Positions 31,651-40,900 of a stretch of DNA of 64,000 nt are shown piece by piece. The notes beneath the pieces were generated by a model. The model was not told where the DNA came from. It saw nothing but the letters and a program-made list of their open reading frames with translations, and ran no database searches. Every line of letters begins with the position of its first letter. The first letter of the stretch is position 1. The DNA is from CBFGRV01 sp965651265. Its GTDB lineage: Bacteria > Bacteroidota > Rhodothermia > Rhodothermales > VXPQ01. The stretch covers positions 1 to 64,000 of the forward strand of contig CBFGRV010000014.1 of NCBI GenBank assembly GCA_965651265.1, written 5' to 3'. A program made the translations under genes and the position numbers.

Positions 31651-34600
31651 CAGCGTATCGCTCGACGAGCTCTTGAGGGCTTTCCCGCCTGTCTCGGCGG
31701 ACGAATGGGAGGCGCAGATTCGGCGCGATCTCGATGGAGCGCCTGATGAGCTCCTGTGGACGACGGCGGATGGCTTGACGATCCGGCCCTACTATCGGAG
31801 GGAGGATCTCGACGGCCTTCTCCACCTCGAGGCAGAAGGTGCGGCACCGATCGATTCTCTCTGGCTGATGCAGCAGAATGTGGATGCAGGAGATCCGTCA
31901 ACGGCTGCAGAGCAGGCCCGCGCAGCAATCGAGGGTGGGGTAGATAGGTTGGGTATTGTGGCGATACGATCCCCCGAGGCTCTTGCCCGGTTCCTTGATG
32001 ATGTTCCGCTCGGTGGCGCCAGGCTCCACCTCGAAGGACACGGCCGGATGGCGGAATTCATTCCATCCCTGATCGCGGGTGTCCACAGGCAGGGCGTTGA
32101 CGTCGCTGACGCCGTTGCGAGCCTGGCCTGCAATCCAATTGCACACATCGCGCGGAGTAGCCGGGAAAACTCATGGGTCTGGGATGATGCGGCCGACGTT
32201 CTGAGGACTCGCGATATCGACCTTACAACTCCATGTGTGCAATGCAGCACACATGTCTTCCATTCTGCCGGTGCTTCCATTGTGCAGGAGACGGCGCTCG
32301 CCCTGGCAGCGGTGGCCGAAACGGCCGTTCAGCTCGAAGAGCGAGGCGTTCCTCTCCAACACCTCTTCGAGCGGATCTTCATTTTGGTTTCCGTCTCCAC
32401 TTCCTTCCTGCTCGAAGTGGCACGCCTCCGGGCCCTTCGTGCCCTGATTCCTAAGGTTGTCAGGACATTCTTGCCGGATGGCCCGGATGTTCATCTGCCT
32501 ATCCATGCATCGACGTCTCGGCGCGTACTCACCCTCGAAGATCCATACACGAATCTTCTGCGGGCCACGACGAGTGCGGCGTCGGCGGTGATTGGAGGAT
32601 GCGACGTGCTCGTCGTTCAGCCCTACGATGCGGCCGGCGGCTCGTCCTCTCCCCAGGCGCTGCGGCTGGCGCGCAACATCCAACACCTGCTTCGACACGA
32701 GTCGAGCTTCGATCGCGTGGACGACCCCGCCGCCGGGAGCTACTACGTCGAAGTGGTGACGGACGCCATCGCCCGGGAAGCATGGGACGAGTTTCGTCGG
32801 ATCGAGCAGCGTGGCGGACTTCTTCAGGCGCTCCAAAATGGATACGTTTCGGAGCGGATCGCCGCAGGCCGGCGGCAGCTTCTGGATGATGCGGCCAGGC
32901 CAGAGCGCCGCCATAGCACGGTGCCCCGACCACGATTTGATCAGGTCGACTACGATCCGACGTCACTGCGTCCGCGCCGGCGGGGTACGTGGCAGCCTCT
33001 CGAGGGCATTTCCATCGCGGAATCGTTCTCACGGGAGGACGTGGAAGGACTCGTCCACCTGGACTATGCCGCCGGCATTCCCCCTTTTCTGCGCGGGCCG
33101 TACAGCACGATGTATACCGTGCGGCCGTGGACCATCCGCCAGTATGCCGGATTCTCGACTGCCGAGGAGTCGAACGCCTTTTACAGGAAGGCGCTCGCCG
33201 CGGGTCAGCGCGGGCTTTCAGTCGCCTTCGACCTCCCCACACACCGCGGATACGACTCGGATCATCCGCGCGTGATCGGGGACGTTGGAAAGGCGGGCGT
33301 CGCGGTCGACACCGTTGAGGACATGAAAATTCTCTTCGACGGCATCCCGCTCGATCGAATGTCTGTGTCGATGACGATGAACGGGGCCGTAATCCCGATC
33401 CTGGCCTTCTTCATCGTGGCCGCCGAGGAACAGGGTGTGCCGAAGGAGCGCCTGACGGGCACCATTCAGAACGACATCCTGAAGGAGTTCATGGTGCGCA
33501 ACACGTACATCTACCCGCCGGCGCCTTCGATGCGAATCGTGGCAGACATTTTCGCGTACGCGGCCCGGCACATGCCCCGCTTCAATTCGATTTCGGTGAG
33601 TGGGTATCACATGCAGGAGGCAGGCGCCACGGCGGATCTCGAGCTGGCCTATACGCTGGCGGATGGACTGGAGTACCTGCGTACGGGTTTGCGCGCGGGT
33701 CTCGACATCGATGACTTCGCGCCGCGCATGTCGTTTTTCTGGGGGATCGGGATGAACTTCTTCGTGGAGATCGCAAAGCTCCGGGCGGCCAGGATACTCT
33801 GGGCGGGGCTGGTGAAGCGGTTCGACCCGCAAAATCCTAGATCCATGGCCCTGCGCGCGCATTGCCAGACGTCCGGATGGAGCCTGACGGAGCAGGATCC
33901 CTTCAACAACGTTGCGCGGACGTGCATCGAGGCGCTCGCTGCCGCTTTCGGGCACACGCAGTCGCTGCACACAAACGCCCTCGATGAGGCCATCGCGCTG
34001 CCATCGGCCTTCTCGGCCCGCATAGCGCGGGATACGCAGATCTATTTGCAGAAGGAGACGGACATCACGCGGGCGATCGATCCGTGGGGCGGATCATATT
34101 ACATTGAGGTGCTCACCGATCGTCTCGCGCGACGGGCGCTCGAGTTGATCGATGAGGTCGAGGAGTTGGGTGGAATGACGAACGCCATCGAGCGAGGGTT
34201 GCCGATGGCTCGCATCGAGGAATCGGCTGCTAGAAAGCAGGCCCGCATCGATGCCGGCGAGGATGTGATCGTCGGGGTGAACCGATATCGGGAAACGGGC
34301 GCCGAGCAGCTCGACGTTCGTGAGATCGACAACACAGCCGTGAGGAACAAGCAGATCGAGCGGCTTCGTTCCGTCAAGGGCGCGCGGGATGAGGCAGCGG
34401 TGCGCGATGCCCTGGAGGCGGTGGCGAGGTGCGCCGGGACCGGAGAGGGCAATCTTTTGGAGGTTGCCGTGGAAGCGGCGCGCCGCCGCGCGACCCTGGG
34501 CGAAATTTCGGATGCGATGGAAAAGCACTTTGGACGACACCGCGCGCGACGCGAGGTAGTCGGGGGCGCGTATGCCCGGGGGGCGGCCACTCATGAAGCC

Positions 34601-35053
34601 TTCGAAGACGCTCGCCGGCGAACGGCCGAGTTTGCTCAACGCGAAGGCCGGCGTCCGCGCATCCTGGTCGCGAAAGTAGGCCAGGATGGCCACGATCGCG
34701 GCGCAAAGGTTATCGCGGGGGCGTTCGCCGATATCGGTTTCGACGTCGACGTCGGCCCGCTATTCCGTACACCGGAGGAGGTCGCCCTTCAGGCCGTCGA
34801 AAATGACGTCCACGTGGTGGGTATTTCCACGCTGGCGGGCGCCCACAAGACGCTCGTTCCGGCCGTGATCCAACGGCTGCAGGAGCTCGGCCGACCCGAC
34901 GTTCGGGTGGTCGTGGGCGGTGTCATTCCGCGTGCGGATCAGGCATGGCTGCACGACGCCGGGGTATCGGAGATTTTCGGGCCGGGGACGCCAGTCGCCG
35001 ACGCGGCGATGCGGGTGCTCCGGCTGCTCACGGAAAACCGGGAGTCGACGTGA
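31640..35053 (+). CDS. Single-chain methylmalonyl-CoA mutase (small/MutA-like and large/MutB domains fused)
   Basis: 1137 residues from ATG at 31640. Adenosylcobalamin-dependent interconversion of methylmalonyl-CoA and succinyl-CoA. Residues 1 to about 430 look like a small-subunit (MutA-type) TIM-barrel region without its degenerate B12 domain: DELLRAFPPVSADEWEAQI, then CNPIAHIAR and RLARNIQHLLRHESSFDRV with DDPAAGSYYVE. From about residue 430 the large-subunit type begins (GIPPFLRGPYSTMYTVRPWT, SVAFDLPTHRGYDSDHPRV, TQIYLQKETDITRAIDPWGGS). The C-terminal cobalamin domain holds the base-off motif DGHDRG (Asp1016, His1018, Gly1021). Usually MutA and MutB are two proteins. The next gene, meaB, overlaps the stop and encodes the protective GTPase, which supports the assignment. 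Confidence 0.92.
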   Translation: MSGNSVSLDELLRAFPPVSADEWEAQIRRDLDGAPDELLWTTADGLTIRPYYRREDLDGLLHLEAEGAAPIDSLWLMQQNVDAGDPSTAAEQARAAIEGGVDRLGIVAIRSPEALARFLDDVPLGGARLHLEGHGRMAEFIPSLIAGVHRQGVDVADAVASLACNPIAHIARSSRENSWVWDDAADVLRTRDIDLTTPCVQCSTHVFHSAGASIVQETALALAAVAETAVQLEERGVPLQHLFERIFILVSVSTSFLLEVARLRALRALIPKVVRTFLPDGPDVHLPIHASTSRRVLTLEDPYTNLLRATTSAASAVIGGCDVLVVQPYDAAGGSSSPQALRLARNIQHLLRHESSFDRVDDPAAGSYYVEVVTDAIAREAWDEFRRIEQRGGLLQALQNGYVSERIAAGRRQLLDDAARPERRHSTVPRPRFDQVDYDPTSLRPRRRGTWQPLEGISIAESFSREDVEGLVHLDYAAGIPPFLRGPYSTMYTVRPWTIRQYAGFSTAEESNAFYRKALAAGQRGLSVAFDLPTHRGYDSDHPRVIGDVGKAGVAVDTVEDMKILFDGIPLDRMSVSMTMNGAVIPILAFFIVAAEEQGVPKERLTGTIQNDILKEFMVRNTYIYPPAPSMRIVADIFAYAARHMPRFNSISVSGYHMQEAGATADLELAYTLADGLEYLRTGLRAGLDIDDFAPRMSFFWGIGMNFFVEIAKLRAARILWAGLVKRFDPQNPRSMALRAHCQTSGWSLTEQDPFNNVARTCIEALAAAFGHTQSLHTNALDEAIALPSAFSARIARDTQIYLQKETDITRAIDPWGGSYYIEVLTDRLARRALELIDEVEELGGMTNAIERGLPMARIEESAARKQARIDAGEDVIVGVNRYRETGAEQLDVREIDNTAVRNKQIERLRSVKGARDEAAVRDALEAVARCAGTGEGNLLEVAVEAARRRATLGEISDAMEKHFGRHRARREVVGGAYARGAATHEAFEDARRRTAEFAQREGRRPRILVAKVGQDGHDRGAKVIAGAFADIGFDVDVGPLFRTPEEVALQAVENDVHVVGISTLAGAHKTLVPAVIQRLQELGRPDVRVVVGGVIPRADQAWLHDAGVSEIFGPGTPVADAAMRVLRLLTENREST

Positions 35054-36066
35054 CCAATCCGTCCGTCGACGACATCCTCGCGGGACTGCGGCGCGGTGAT
35101 CGTGCCGTACTCGCGCGCGCCATCACGTTAGTGGAAAGCACGCGACCCGAGCATCGCCGCCTGGCCGAGGCAATCGTCGAGCAGTGTTTGCCGGCGCCCT
35201 CGTCTACGTTTCGGCTCGGGATCAGCGGGGTACCGGGTGTGGGCAAGAGCACGTTCATCGATGAGCTAGGAGTCCGGCTGATAGGGATGGACCGCCGCGT
35301 TGCCGTCCTGGCCATCGATCCCTCGAGCGACATCTCGGGCGGCAGCATCCTCGGTGACAAGACGAGAATGCCACGGCTGGCCGGAGAGTCGAACGCGTTC
35401 ATCCGGCCATCCCCCAGCGCGGGGCGACTCGGTGCGGTCGCGCATCGAACCCGCGAGGCCATCTTCCTGTGCGAGGCAGCGGGATTCGACTTCATCATCG
35501 TAGAGACCGTCGGCGCCGGCCAGTCGGAGACGGCCGTCCATTCGATGGTCGACTGCTTCCTGCTCCTGGCGTTGGCGGGCGCCGGCGACGAGCTTCAGGG
35601 CATCAAGCGGGGAATCATGGAGATGGCTGATGTCGTCGTGATCACGAAGGCGGACGGCCACAACGAAGCCGCCGCGGAGGAAGCGCGCGGTCAGCTCGTG
35701 CACGCTTTACGCATCCTTCCTGTGTCCAAATCCGCATGGAAGCCTCGTGTACTGACCACATCCGCGCTGACCGGCAAAGGGTTCGATAAAGTCATCGAGA
35801 CCATTGAGGCCTACGAACGTCACGTACACGCTCGCGGATATTTCGAGGAGCGCCGGCGCGACCAGCAGCGATTCTGGCTCCGCGAGACCATCGAACGGTA
35901 CCTTTTCGAATGGATTTACGGGACTTCCCCCGCGAGCGGCGAGCTGCGAGAACTGGAATCGAAGGTCGTCACGGGAACAACGTCCGTCCCGGAGGCGGCG
36001 GCTGAATTTCTCAGCAAATATCTACCCGGCTCCCTCCAATCGGAGGATTTCGAACTTCCGGACTAG
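35050..36066 (+). CDS. meaB: Methylmalonyl-CoA mutase-associated GTPase MeaB
   Basis: 338 residues. G3E-family P-loop GTPase that gates cobalamin loading of methylmalonyl-CoA mutase and protects it from inactivation. Walker A GVPGVGKST lies at about residues 60-68, then AIDPSSDISGGSILGDKTRM (the family's switch region), ETVGAGQSE and the specificity motif ITKADG. The start is GTG at 35050, overlapping the mutase TGA (GTGA), which indicates translational coupling; the conserved beginning (SVDDILAGLRRGDRAVLARAI) comes immediately after. Its last codon shares the sequence CTAG with the stop of gltX on the other strand. Confidence 0.95.
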   Translation: MTNPSVDDILAGLRRGDRAVLARAITLVESTRPEHRRLAEAIVEQCLPAPSSTFRLGISGVPGVGKSTFIDELGVRLIGMDRRVAVLAIDPSSDISGGSILGDKTRMPRLAGESNAFIRPSPSAGRLGAVAHRTREAIFLCEAAGFDFIIVETVGAGQSETAVHSMVDCFLLLALAGAGDELQGIKRGIMEMADVVVITKADGHNEAAAEEARGQLVHALRILPVSKSAWKPRVLTTSALTGKGFDKVIETIEAYERHVHARGYFEERRRDQQRFWLRETIERYLFEWIYGTSPASGELRELESKVVTGTTSVPEAAAEFLSKYLPGSLQSEDFELPD

Positions 36067-37544
36067 CCGAGAGCCTCGGCGGCCCGACGCATCCGGCGCA
36101 GGCACGTCTCCTTTCCCAGCACCTCCATCATGTGAAAAAGACTTGGGCCATACGTAACACCGCTCACCGCCAGCCTTGTCGGATGAATGATTCGGCCCGC
36201 CCCTACCTCCTGCTCCTCGGCAAGATCGCGCAGCACGTTCTCGATCGCTTCGGCATCAAAGGATTCGCTCGCCTCCAGCCGCTCGGCGTAGAGCCTGACC
36301 AGGAAGGCCGAATCGTCCTTCCATCGCTTCTTCACACCGGCCTCGTCATAGGTGGAGGGATCCTCGAAGAAATAAGCGGCGGATTCGCCCAGATCCTTCG
36401 AGAATGAGATCCGCTCCTGCATCAACTTGGCCACTGCGATCAGGTAGTCCTCGTCCACCCTGTCGCGAAATCTGGCCAGGCTGGGACCGGCTCGCTCGAT
36501 CAGCTCCTCCGGAGTAAATTTCCGGATGTACTGCTCATTGTACCATCGCAGTTTGTCGAGATTGAACTGCACGCCGCTCGAGCCGACGCGCTCAAGCGAG
36601 AAGGCTTCGGCGAGCTCATCCAGTGTGAACAGCTCCTGTTCCGTGCCGGGGTTCCATCCCAGAAAGGCCAGGAAGTTGATCAGGGCCTCCGGCTCGTAAC
36701 CCATTTCTCGGTATTGCCGCACGTTCACGGGGATACCGAGCTCTTCCGCGTCTCGCTTCGAGAGCTTGCCGCCGCTCGGACTCATGATCAGCGGAAGATG
36801 GGCCATCGCCGGAGGTTCCCATCCGAAATATTGATACAGGAGTATGTGCTTCGGCGTCGAGGAGAGCCATTCTTCGCCGCGGATCACGTGCGTAATGCCC
36901 ATCAGGTGATCGTCGACGACATTGGCCAGATGGTAGGTAGGCATCCCGTCGGATTTCACGAGCACCTGATCGTCGAGCGTGTCGGTCTCGAACGTGACGA
37001 CATCGCGGACGTGATCGCGAAATCGAACCGTCTCACCTCGGGGCACTTTGAGGCGAATCACGTACTCGTCGCCCGACTCGATGCGCCGGCGTGCTTCCTC
37101 CTCACCGAGCGTCAGCGAGTTCTGCATCTCCTCACGCGTCGAGGAATCGTACTTCGGGGCCGGGCGGCCGCTGGCGGCGAATCGCTCACGCATTTGCTCG
37201 AGCTCCTCGACGGTATCGAAGGCATAATAGGCGTGCCCCGACGCGATGAGCTGCTCCGCATACTTTGCGTAAATCGCCTTCCGCTGCGACTGGTAGTAGG
37301 GTTCCGACGGCCCGCCCACGCGCGGCCCTTCGTCATACGTGAGGCCGGCCCATGAGAGCCCTTCCAGGATGTCGTCTTCCGCTGCCGGGACGTAGCGCTC
37401 GCGATCCGTGTCCTCGATCCGCAACACGAACGTGCCGCCATGCTTCCGGGCAAATAGATAGTTGTACAGCGCGGTCCGAAGGCCGCCGATATGTAGCAGG
37501 CCCGTCGGGCTGGGCGCGAAACGGACGCGAACGTCGGATGCCAT
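36063..37544 (-). CDS. gltX: Glutamyl-tRNA synthetase
   Basis: 493 residues, class Ib synthetase charging tRNA-Glu (discriminating or also tRNA-Gln cannot be told). HIGH-type motif LLHIGG at residues 16-21, KMSKS-type motif KLSKRD at 260-265, with the typical start VRVRFAPSPTGLLHIG. The C-terminal anticodon-binding helical domain is present (KLMQERISFSKDLGESAAYFFED). The gene is convergent with meaB with overlapping stops. Upstream, a long hairpin and a TATAAT promoter-like element lie in the leader region. Confidence 0.96.
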   Translation of the reverse strand: MASDVRVRFAPSPTGLLHIGGLRTALYNYLFARKHGGTFVLRIEDTDRERYVPAAEDDILEGLSWAGLTYDEGPRVGGPSEPYYQSQRKAIYAKYAEQLIASGHAYYAFDTVEELEQMRERFAASGRPAPKYDSSTREEMQNSLTLGEEEARRRIESGDEYVIRLKVPRGETVRFRDHVRDVVTFETDTLDDQVLVKSDGMPTYHLANVVDDHLMGITHVIRGEEWLSSTPKHILLYQYFGWEPPAMAHLPLIMSPSGGKLSKRDAEELGIPVNVRQYREMGYEPEALINFLAFLGWNPGTEQELFTLDELAEAFSLERVGSSGVQFNLDKLRWYNEQYIRKFTPEELIERAGPSLARFRDRVDEDYLIAVAKLMQERISFSKDLGESAAYFFEDPSTYDEAGVKKRWKDDSAFLVRLYAERLEASESFDAEAIENVLRDLAEEQEVGAGRIIHPTRLAVSGVTYGPSLFHMMEVLGKETCLRRMRRAAEALG

Positions 37545-37573
37545 GTCGTGGTGGGCTCTTAATCTGAAAGACG

Positions 37574-37609
37574 AAGAGGGTGCGCCCTCGATGGAAGTCG
37601 CACCCTCTT
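37574..37609 (-). promoter_or_regulatory. 11-bp leader hairpin upstream of gltX
   Basis: AAGAGGGTGCG (37574-37584) pairs perfectly with CGCACCCTCTT (37599-37609). On the plus strand it would be followed by TTTTA and look like a weak terminator, but no plus-strand gene ends here. On the minus strand it sits 30 nt before the gltX start and just after a predicted transcription start, so it is more likely a 5' leader structure of gltX. Confidence 0.5.
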
Positions 37610-37621
37610 TTAGCAGTCCGA

Positions 37622-37652
37622 ATTATAGAGCGGGTCCGTCAGCGAGTTCCAA
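37622..37652 (-). promoter_or_regulatory. Candidate sigma-70-type promoter for gltX
   Basis: Minus-strand TTGGAA (37647-37652), 19-nt spacer, TATAAT (37622-37627). The start of transcription would fall near 37615, immediately upstream of the leader hairpin. The spacer is longer than ideal, so confidence is moderate. Confidence 0.45.
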
Positions 37653-37727
37653 ATTTGCGGAACAGCACATACTCGTAGGCGTCAATCGCCCCGGCGAACG
37701 GAACCCACCTCCCGTTCTTCTAAAGGC

Positions 37728-37742
37728 CGACGTCATACGTCG
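37728..37742. promoter_or_regulatory. Perfect palindrome, operator-like, upstream of the SurA-MoxR-GntR operon
   Basis: CGACGTCATACGTCG is a 6-bp inverted repeat around a 3-nt centre, 77 bp before the first gene of the plus-strand operon. It contains GT-N3-AC, a spacing compatible with GntR-type operators, and the operon ends with a GntR-family gene. Function is inferred from position only. Confidence 0.3.
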
Positions 37743-37819
37743 CCCATCGCCGGCGGCTGCGAGGATGCGCTGCCACCCATCACATCAGCAGAATCGCTTC
37801 CCTCAACACCATCAGCGTA

Positions 37820-39898
37820 ATGCCTACCCACTTTGCAGCAACACGATTCACGTTTGCGGCACGACGACTCACGCATTTCATCGCCATTGGCGGACTCCTC
37901 TTCGTGGCAATCGGCTGTGGATCATCCAGCCAGAGCCGACTTCCAGCGGAGGCTCGCAATCCGGATGTTGTCGCCGTTTTCGGGAACGAATTTTTGACGC
38001 TGCACGACTTCGAGCAGCGCTACGAGCGGACGACCGGGTCGATAGATGCCGCCCGGGACGACTCCCTGTCCCAGTACCAGGATTTTCTGGAGCGCTATGT
38101 CGATTTCCGCCTGAAGGTGCGCGCCGCGGAAGAGGCCGGGATCGATGAGCTACCCAGCGTGCAAAACGAGATCCGCACCTATCGTGCGAATCTGGCTCGA
38201 CCGTACCTGATCGAACAGGAGATCGTCGAACCGCTGGTCAAGACGCTCTATGAGCGGCGCCAGACGATGAATGACGTCAGCCACATCCTGTTGCGACTCG
38301 ATCCGTATGCCGAGCCGGCGGAGACGTTGGCCGTCTATCAGAAACTGTCGGCCATTCGCGACTCCATCCTGCAGGGCGCGGACTTCGGTGAGATGGCGTT
38401 GCGGCACTCGGAAGATCCGTCGGCCAGGCGAAATCCGGATGCGCCCGGCTACAAGGGCCGCCTCGGCTTCTTTTCGGCAGGGCGTATCGTCGAACCGTTT
38501 GAATCGTACTCGTACGAGCTGCCCATCGATAGCCTGTCGCCCATCTTCCGTACGCGATTCGGCTACCACTTCCTGAAGGTGAACGACCGGATCGATGCCG
38601 TTCCGAACATCCGCCTTTCCCACATTCTGCTGAGGGAGGGCGACGATCCCGACAGAAGGCGGCGCCTGGCCGACAGTCTCCGCCAGGAGATTCTAAACGG
38701 TGCCGATTTCGAGGATATCGCACGCGAGTACTCGGAGGACATTCAATCCCGGATGCGGGGCGGGGATATCGGGATGGTGAGCTACGATGCGCCCCTGCAC
38801 TCGTCCTTCAAGGAGCCGGCGTTTGCGTTGAAGAATCCCGGCGATATCTCCGAGGTGCTCGAGACGCCTTACGGCTTTCACATCGTCAAGCTGACCGATC
38901 GCGCCGTGCCGAAGTCTCTGGAGGAGGAATACGACGAGCTGAAGGAGTTGGTGACGCGCCTGCCGCGCTATGACATGGCACAGCAGCGGTTTGCGGGGAG
39001 GATGATTCGAGAACGAGGCGGCTGGGTCGATACCACGCTCGTCGTGAATGCCTTCGAGGGCGTGGCGCCAGACTCGGTCATTACCACACTTGTCGGCAAG
39101 AAACTCCCTGCCGACTTGCTCGAGGACACCGTAATGACGTTCGCCGGCAATATCTATACATTTGCGGACCTGGCGGATGGTACCGAGCGTGTTGCCATTG
39201 CCGGATCGGCCACGACGGAGGGACGGATTCGTACAATACTGACCGACTTCGTGACCAATACCGTCATCAATTATGAGGCAGACCGCCTCGAGGAGCGCGA
39301 TCCTGAATTCAGACGCCTGATGGCGGAGTTCCGCGACGGGCTCGTGCTCTTTCAGTTCATGGAGGATTCGGTCTGGACAGCCGCCGAGAACGACTCTCTT
39401 GCGCTCCTCGCCTACTACGAAGAGCACCGAGACACGTATCGCTGGCCGGACCGGGAACGCATTATAGGTTTTCTAAGCCGGTCCGATTCTCTACTCAACG
39501 TGATCTCCGGCCGCATCCAGGCAGGTGAGGCCATCGCTGCCGTGTATGAGGAATATGCCGGCGATTCTCTGATTACCGTACGAATGGACACCACGATGAT
39601 TGCGGACTCAACCAAATCCGTGTATGACCAGGCGATCGGCCTCGCGGCCGGAAGCGTCGTGGGTCCGATTCGCCATCGTAGTCAACATATCCTGCTTGTG
39701 AATGATGGCATCGAGCCCGCTCGACCAAAGACCTTCTCCGAAGCGAGAGCTCAGGTTGTGAACGAGTACCAGCAGGTGGTTGAGGCTCGGCTCATCCAAC
39801 GACTGCGCGACCGCTACAACGTTCAAACCTTCCCACAGCGCCTCGTCAACGCCTATCGGTCCGATGACGTACGAACGGAGCTAACGTCCGGGGGATAG
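37820..39898 (+). CDS. SurA/PpiD-like peptidyl-prolyl isomerase lipoprotein with two parvulin domains
   Basis: 692 residues. A lipoprotein signal ends at FVAIGC (Cys about residue 33). After a chaperone-type helical N-domain (DVVAVFGNEFLTLHDFEQRY) two parvulin domains follow: DVSHILLRLDPY to GYHFLKVNDR (about residues 152-258) and IRLSHILLREGDD to GFHIVKLTDR (about 262-358). The C-terminal 300 residues contain a third, degenerate unit (VGPIRHRSQHILLVND). It probably helps outer-membrane or secreted proteins fold in the periplasm. First of three consecutive SurA-like genes, 3 bp ahead of the next. Confidence 0.87.
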   Translation: MPTHFAATRFTFAARRLTHFIAIGGLLFVAIGCGSSSQSRLPAEARNPDVVAVFGNEFLTLHDFEQRYERTTGSIDAARDDSLSQYQDFLERYVDFRLKVRAAEEAGIDELPSVQNEIRTYRANLARPYLIEQEIVEPLVKTLYERRQTMNDVSHILLRLDPYAEPAETLAVYQKLSAIRDSILQGADFGEMALRHSEDPSARRNPDAPGYKGRLGFFSAGRIVEPFESYSYELPIDSLSPIFRTRFGYHFLKVNDRIDAVPNIRLSHILLREGDDPDRRRRLADSLRQEILNGADFEDIAREYSEDIQSRMRGGDIGMVSYDAPLHSSFKEPAFALKNPGDISEVLETPYGFHIVKLTDRAVPKSLEEEYDELKELVTRLPRYDMAQQRFAGRMIRERGGWVDTTLVVNAFEGVAPDSVITTLVGKKLPADLLEDTVMTFAGNIYTFADLADGTERVAIAGSATTEGRIRTILTDFVTNTVINYEADRLEERDPEFRRLMAEFRDGLVLFQFMEDSVWTAAENDSLALLAYYEEHRDTYRWPDRERIIGFLSRSDSLLNVISGRIQAGEAIAAVYEEYAGDSLITVRMDTTMIADSTKSVYDQAIGLAAGSVVGPIRHRSQHILLVNDGIEPARPKTFSEARAQVVNEYQQVVEARLIQRLRDRYNVQTFPQRLVNAYRSDDVRTELTSGG

Positions 39899-39901
39899 TA
39901 G

Positions 39902-40768
39902 ATGGTCGTGGTGCCACGACATCGGGGTGTACGAGTATTGATCGTCGCCGTCGTGCTGCTTCTCGCAGGATGCAACGGCGACGATAGTGCAAACCGGTAC
40001 GTTGCGCGGGTCGGCGACCGCTATCTTCTCCAGGAGGATGTTGATCGGCAATTAGCGGCGTTGCCCGTGCGCCCGGACTCCATCGTGGCGCGGCAGCAGA
40101 TCATCGAGCAGTGGGTAATGAATGAGCTGCTCTATCAGGAAGCACAGAGGCGAGGCCTACAGAACGACGCGGAGGTCAAGCGGCTGCTGGAAGACAGCCA
40201 GCGGACGGTGCTGGTGAATGCAATCGTCGAGCGGATGTACGAGGAAAACGACGTTCAGCCCACCGCCGCCGAAGTTCAGGCCTACTACGAGCGCCACAAG
40301 GACCAGCTCGGACTGCGTGAGAGCTTCGTCCGGGTCCGTTACCTGGAAGTACGCGATCGGTCTGAGGCGGAATCGGCACGTCAAACAATGGCCGGAGCGG
40401 CCATCGCCGAACGAGATTCGGTGTGGAATGGATTGATCGACCGCCTGGCCATCGACCCTGCCGCCTGCAGGGGTATCTCGAATGACTACTTCCCGGAAAG
40501 CCGGATTTTCGCCGGAAGTCCAGCCATTCGAGACGCACTCGGGCGCCTGGCAGATGGCGACGTAAGTGCCGTCATTCCGACGGATTCCTCGTTCGTCGTC
40601 ATCCAATTGGCTGAGCGCGTGCCTCCGCAGACCATCCCCGAACTCCAATGGATCGAAGAGGAACTAGCGCGCCGGCTCGTGATCGAGGGTCGGAAACAGT
40701 TGTATGCACGTCAGGTTCAACGCCTCAGGAACGAAGCGCTGGCTCGCGAGGATCTAGAAATCCGGTAG
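39902..40768 (+). CDS. SurA-N-like periplasmic chaperone lipoprotein with degenerate parvulin domain
   Basis: 288 residues with a lipoprotein signal (VAVVLLLAGC, Cys about residue 24). The N-terminal part has the SurA-type helices beginning at VARVGDRYLLQEDVDRQL and continuing through EQWVMNELLYQEAQRRGL. The C-terminal half (about residues 135-260) is positioned like a parvulin domain (VRVRYLEVRDRSEAESARQ, then DSSFVVIQLAERVPP), but the expected HIL and GFH-type motifs are missing, so isomerase activity is doubtful. Start ATG 3 nt after the previous stop, so it is translationally linked. Likely a holdase working with its neighbours. Confidence 0.75.
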   Translation: MVVVPRHRGVRVLIVAVVLLLAGCNGDDSANRYVARVGDRYLLQEDVDRQLAALPVRPDSIVARQQIIEQWVMNELLYQEAQRRGLQNDAEVKRLLEDSQRTVLVNAIVERMYEENDVQPTAAEVQAYYERHKDQLGLRESFVRVRYLEVRDRSEAESARQTMAGAAIAERDSVWNGLIDRLAIDPAACRGISNDYFPESRIFAGSPAIRDALGRLADGDVSAVIPTDSSFVVIQLAERVPPQTIPELQWIEEELARRLVIEGRKQLYARQVQRLRNEALAREDLEIR

Positions 40769-40900
40769 CCGACCCACCGCTTCCTTCGACTTCCGGTGAG
40801 CGGAAGCAGCGAAGAAGGCTTTTCCCGGTCTTCCGCACCAGTCCTTCGGGGTAGCCGCATGAGCCTGCCCCTTCTTCTGCGTCAGGACGAATCTTCGTAC

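Noticed and set aside
37613..37819. Small RNA or tRNA gene between gltX and the SurA operon
   Set aside because: No tRNA signature or long-range pairing typical of 6S RNA was found; only short inverted repeats and promoter-like hexamers are visible.
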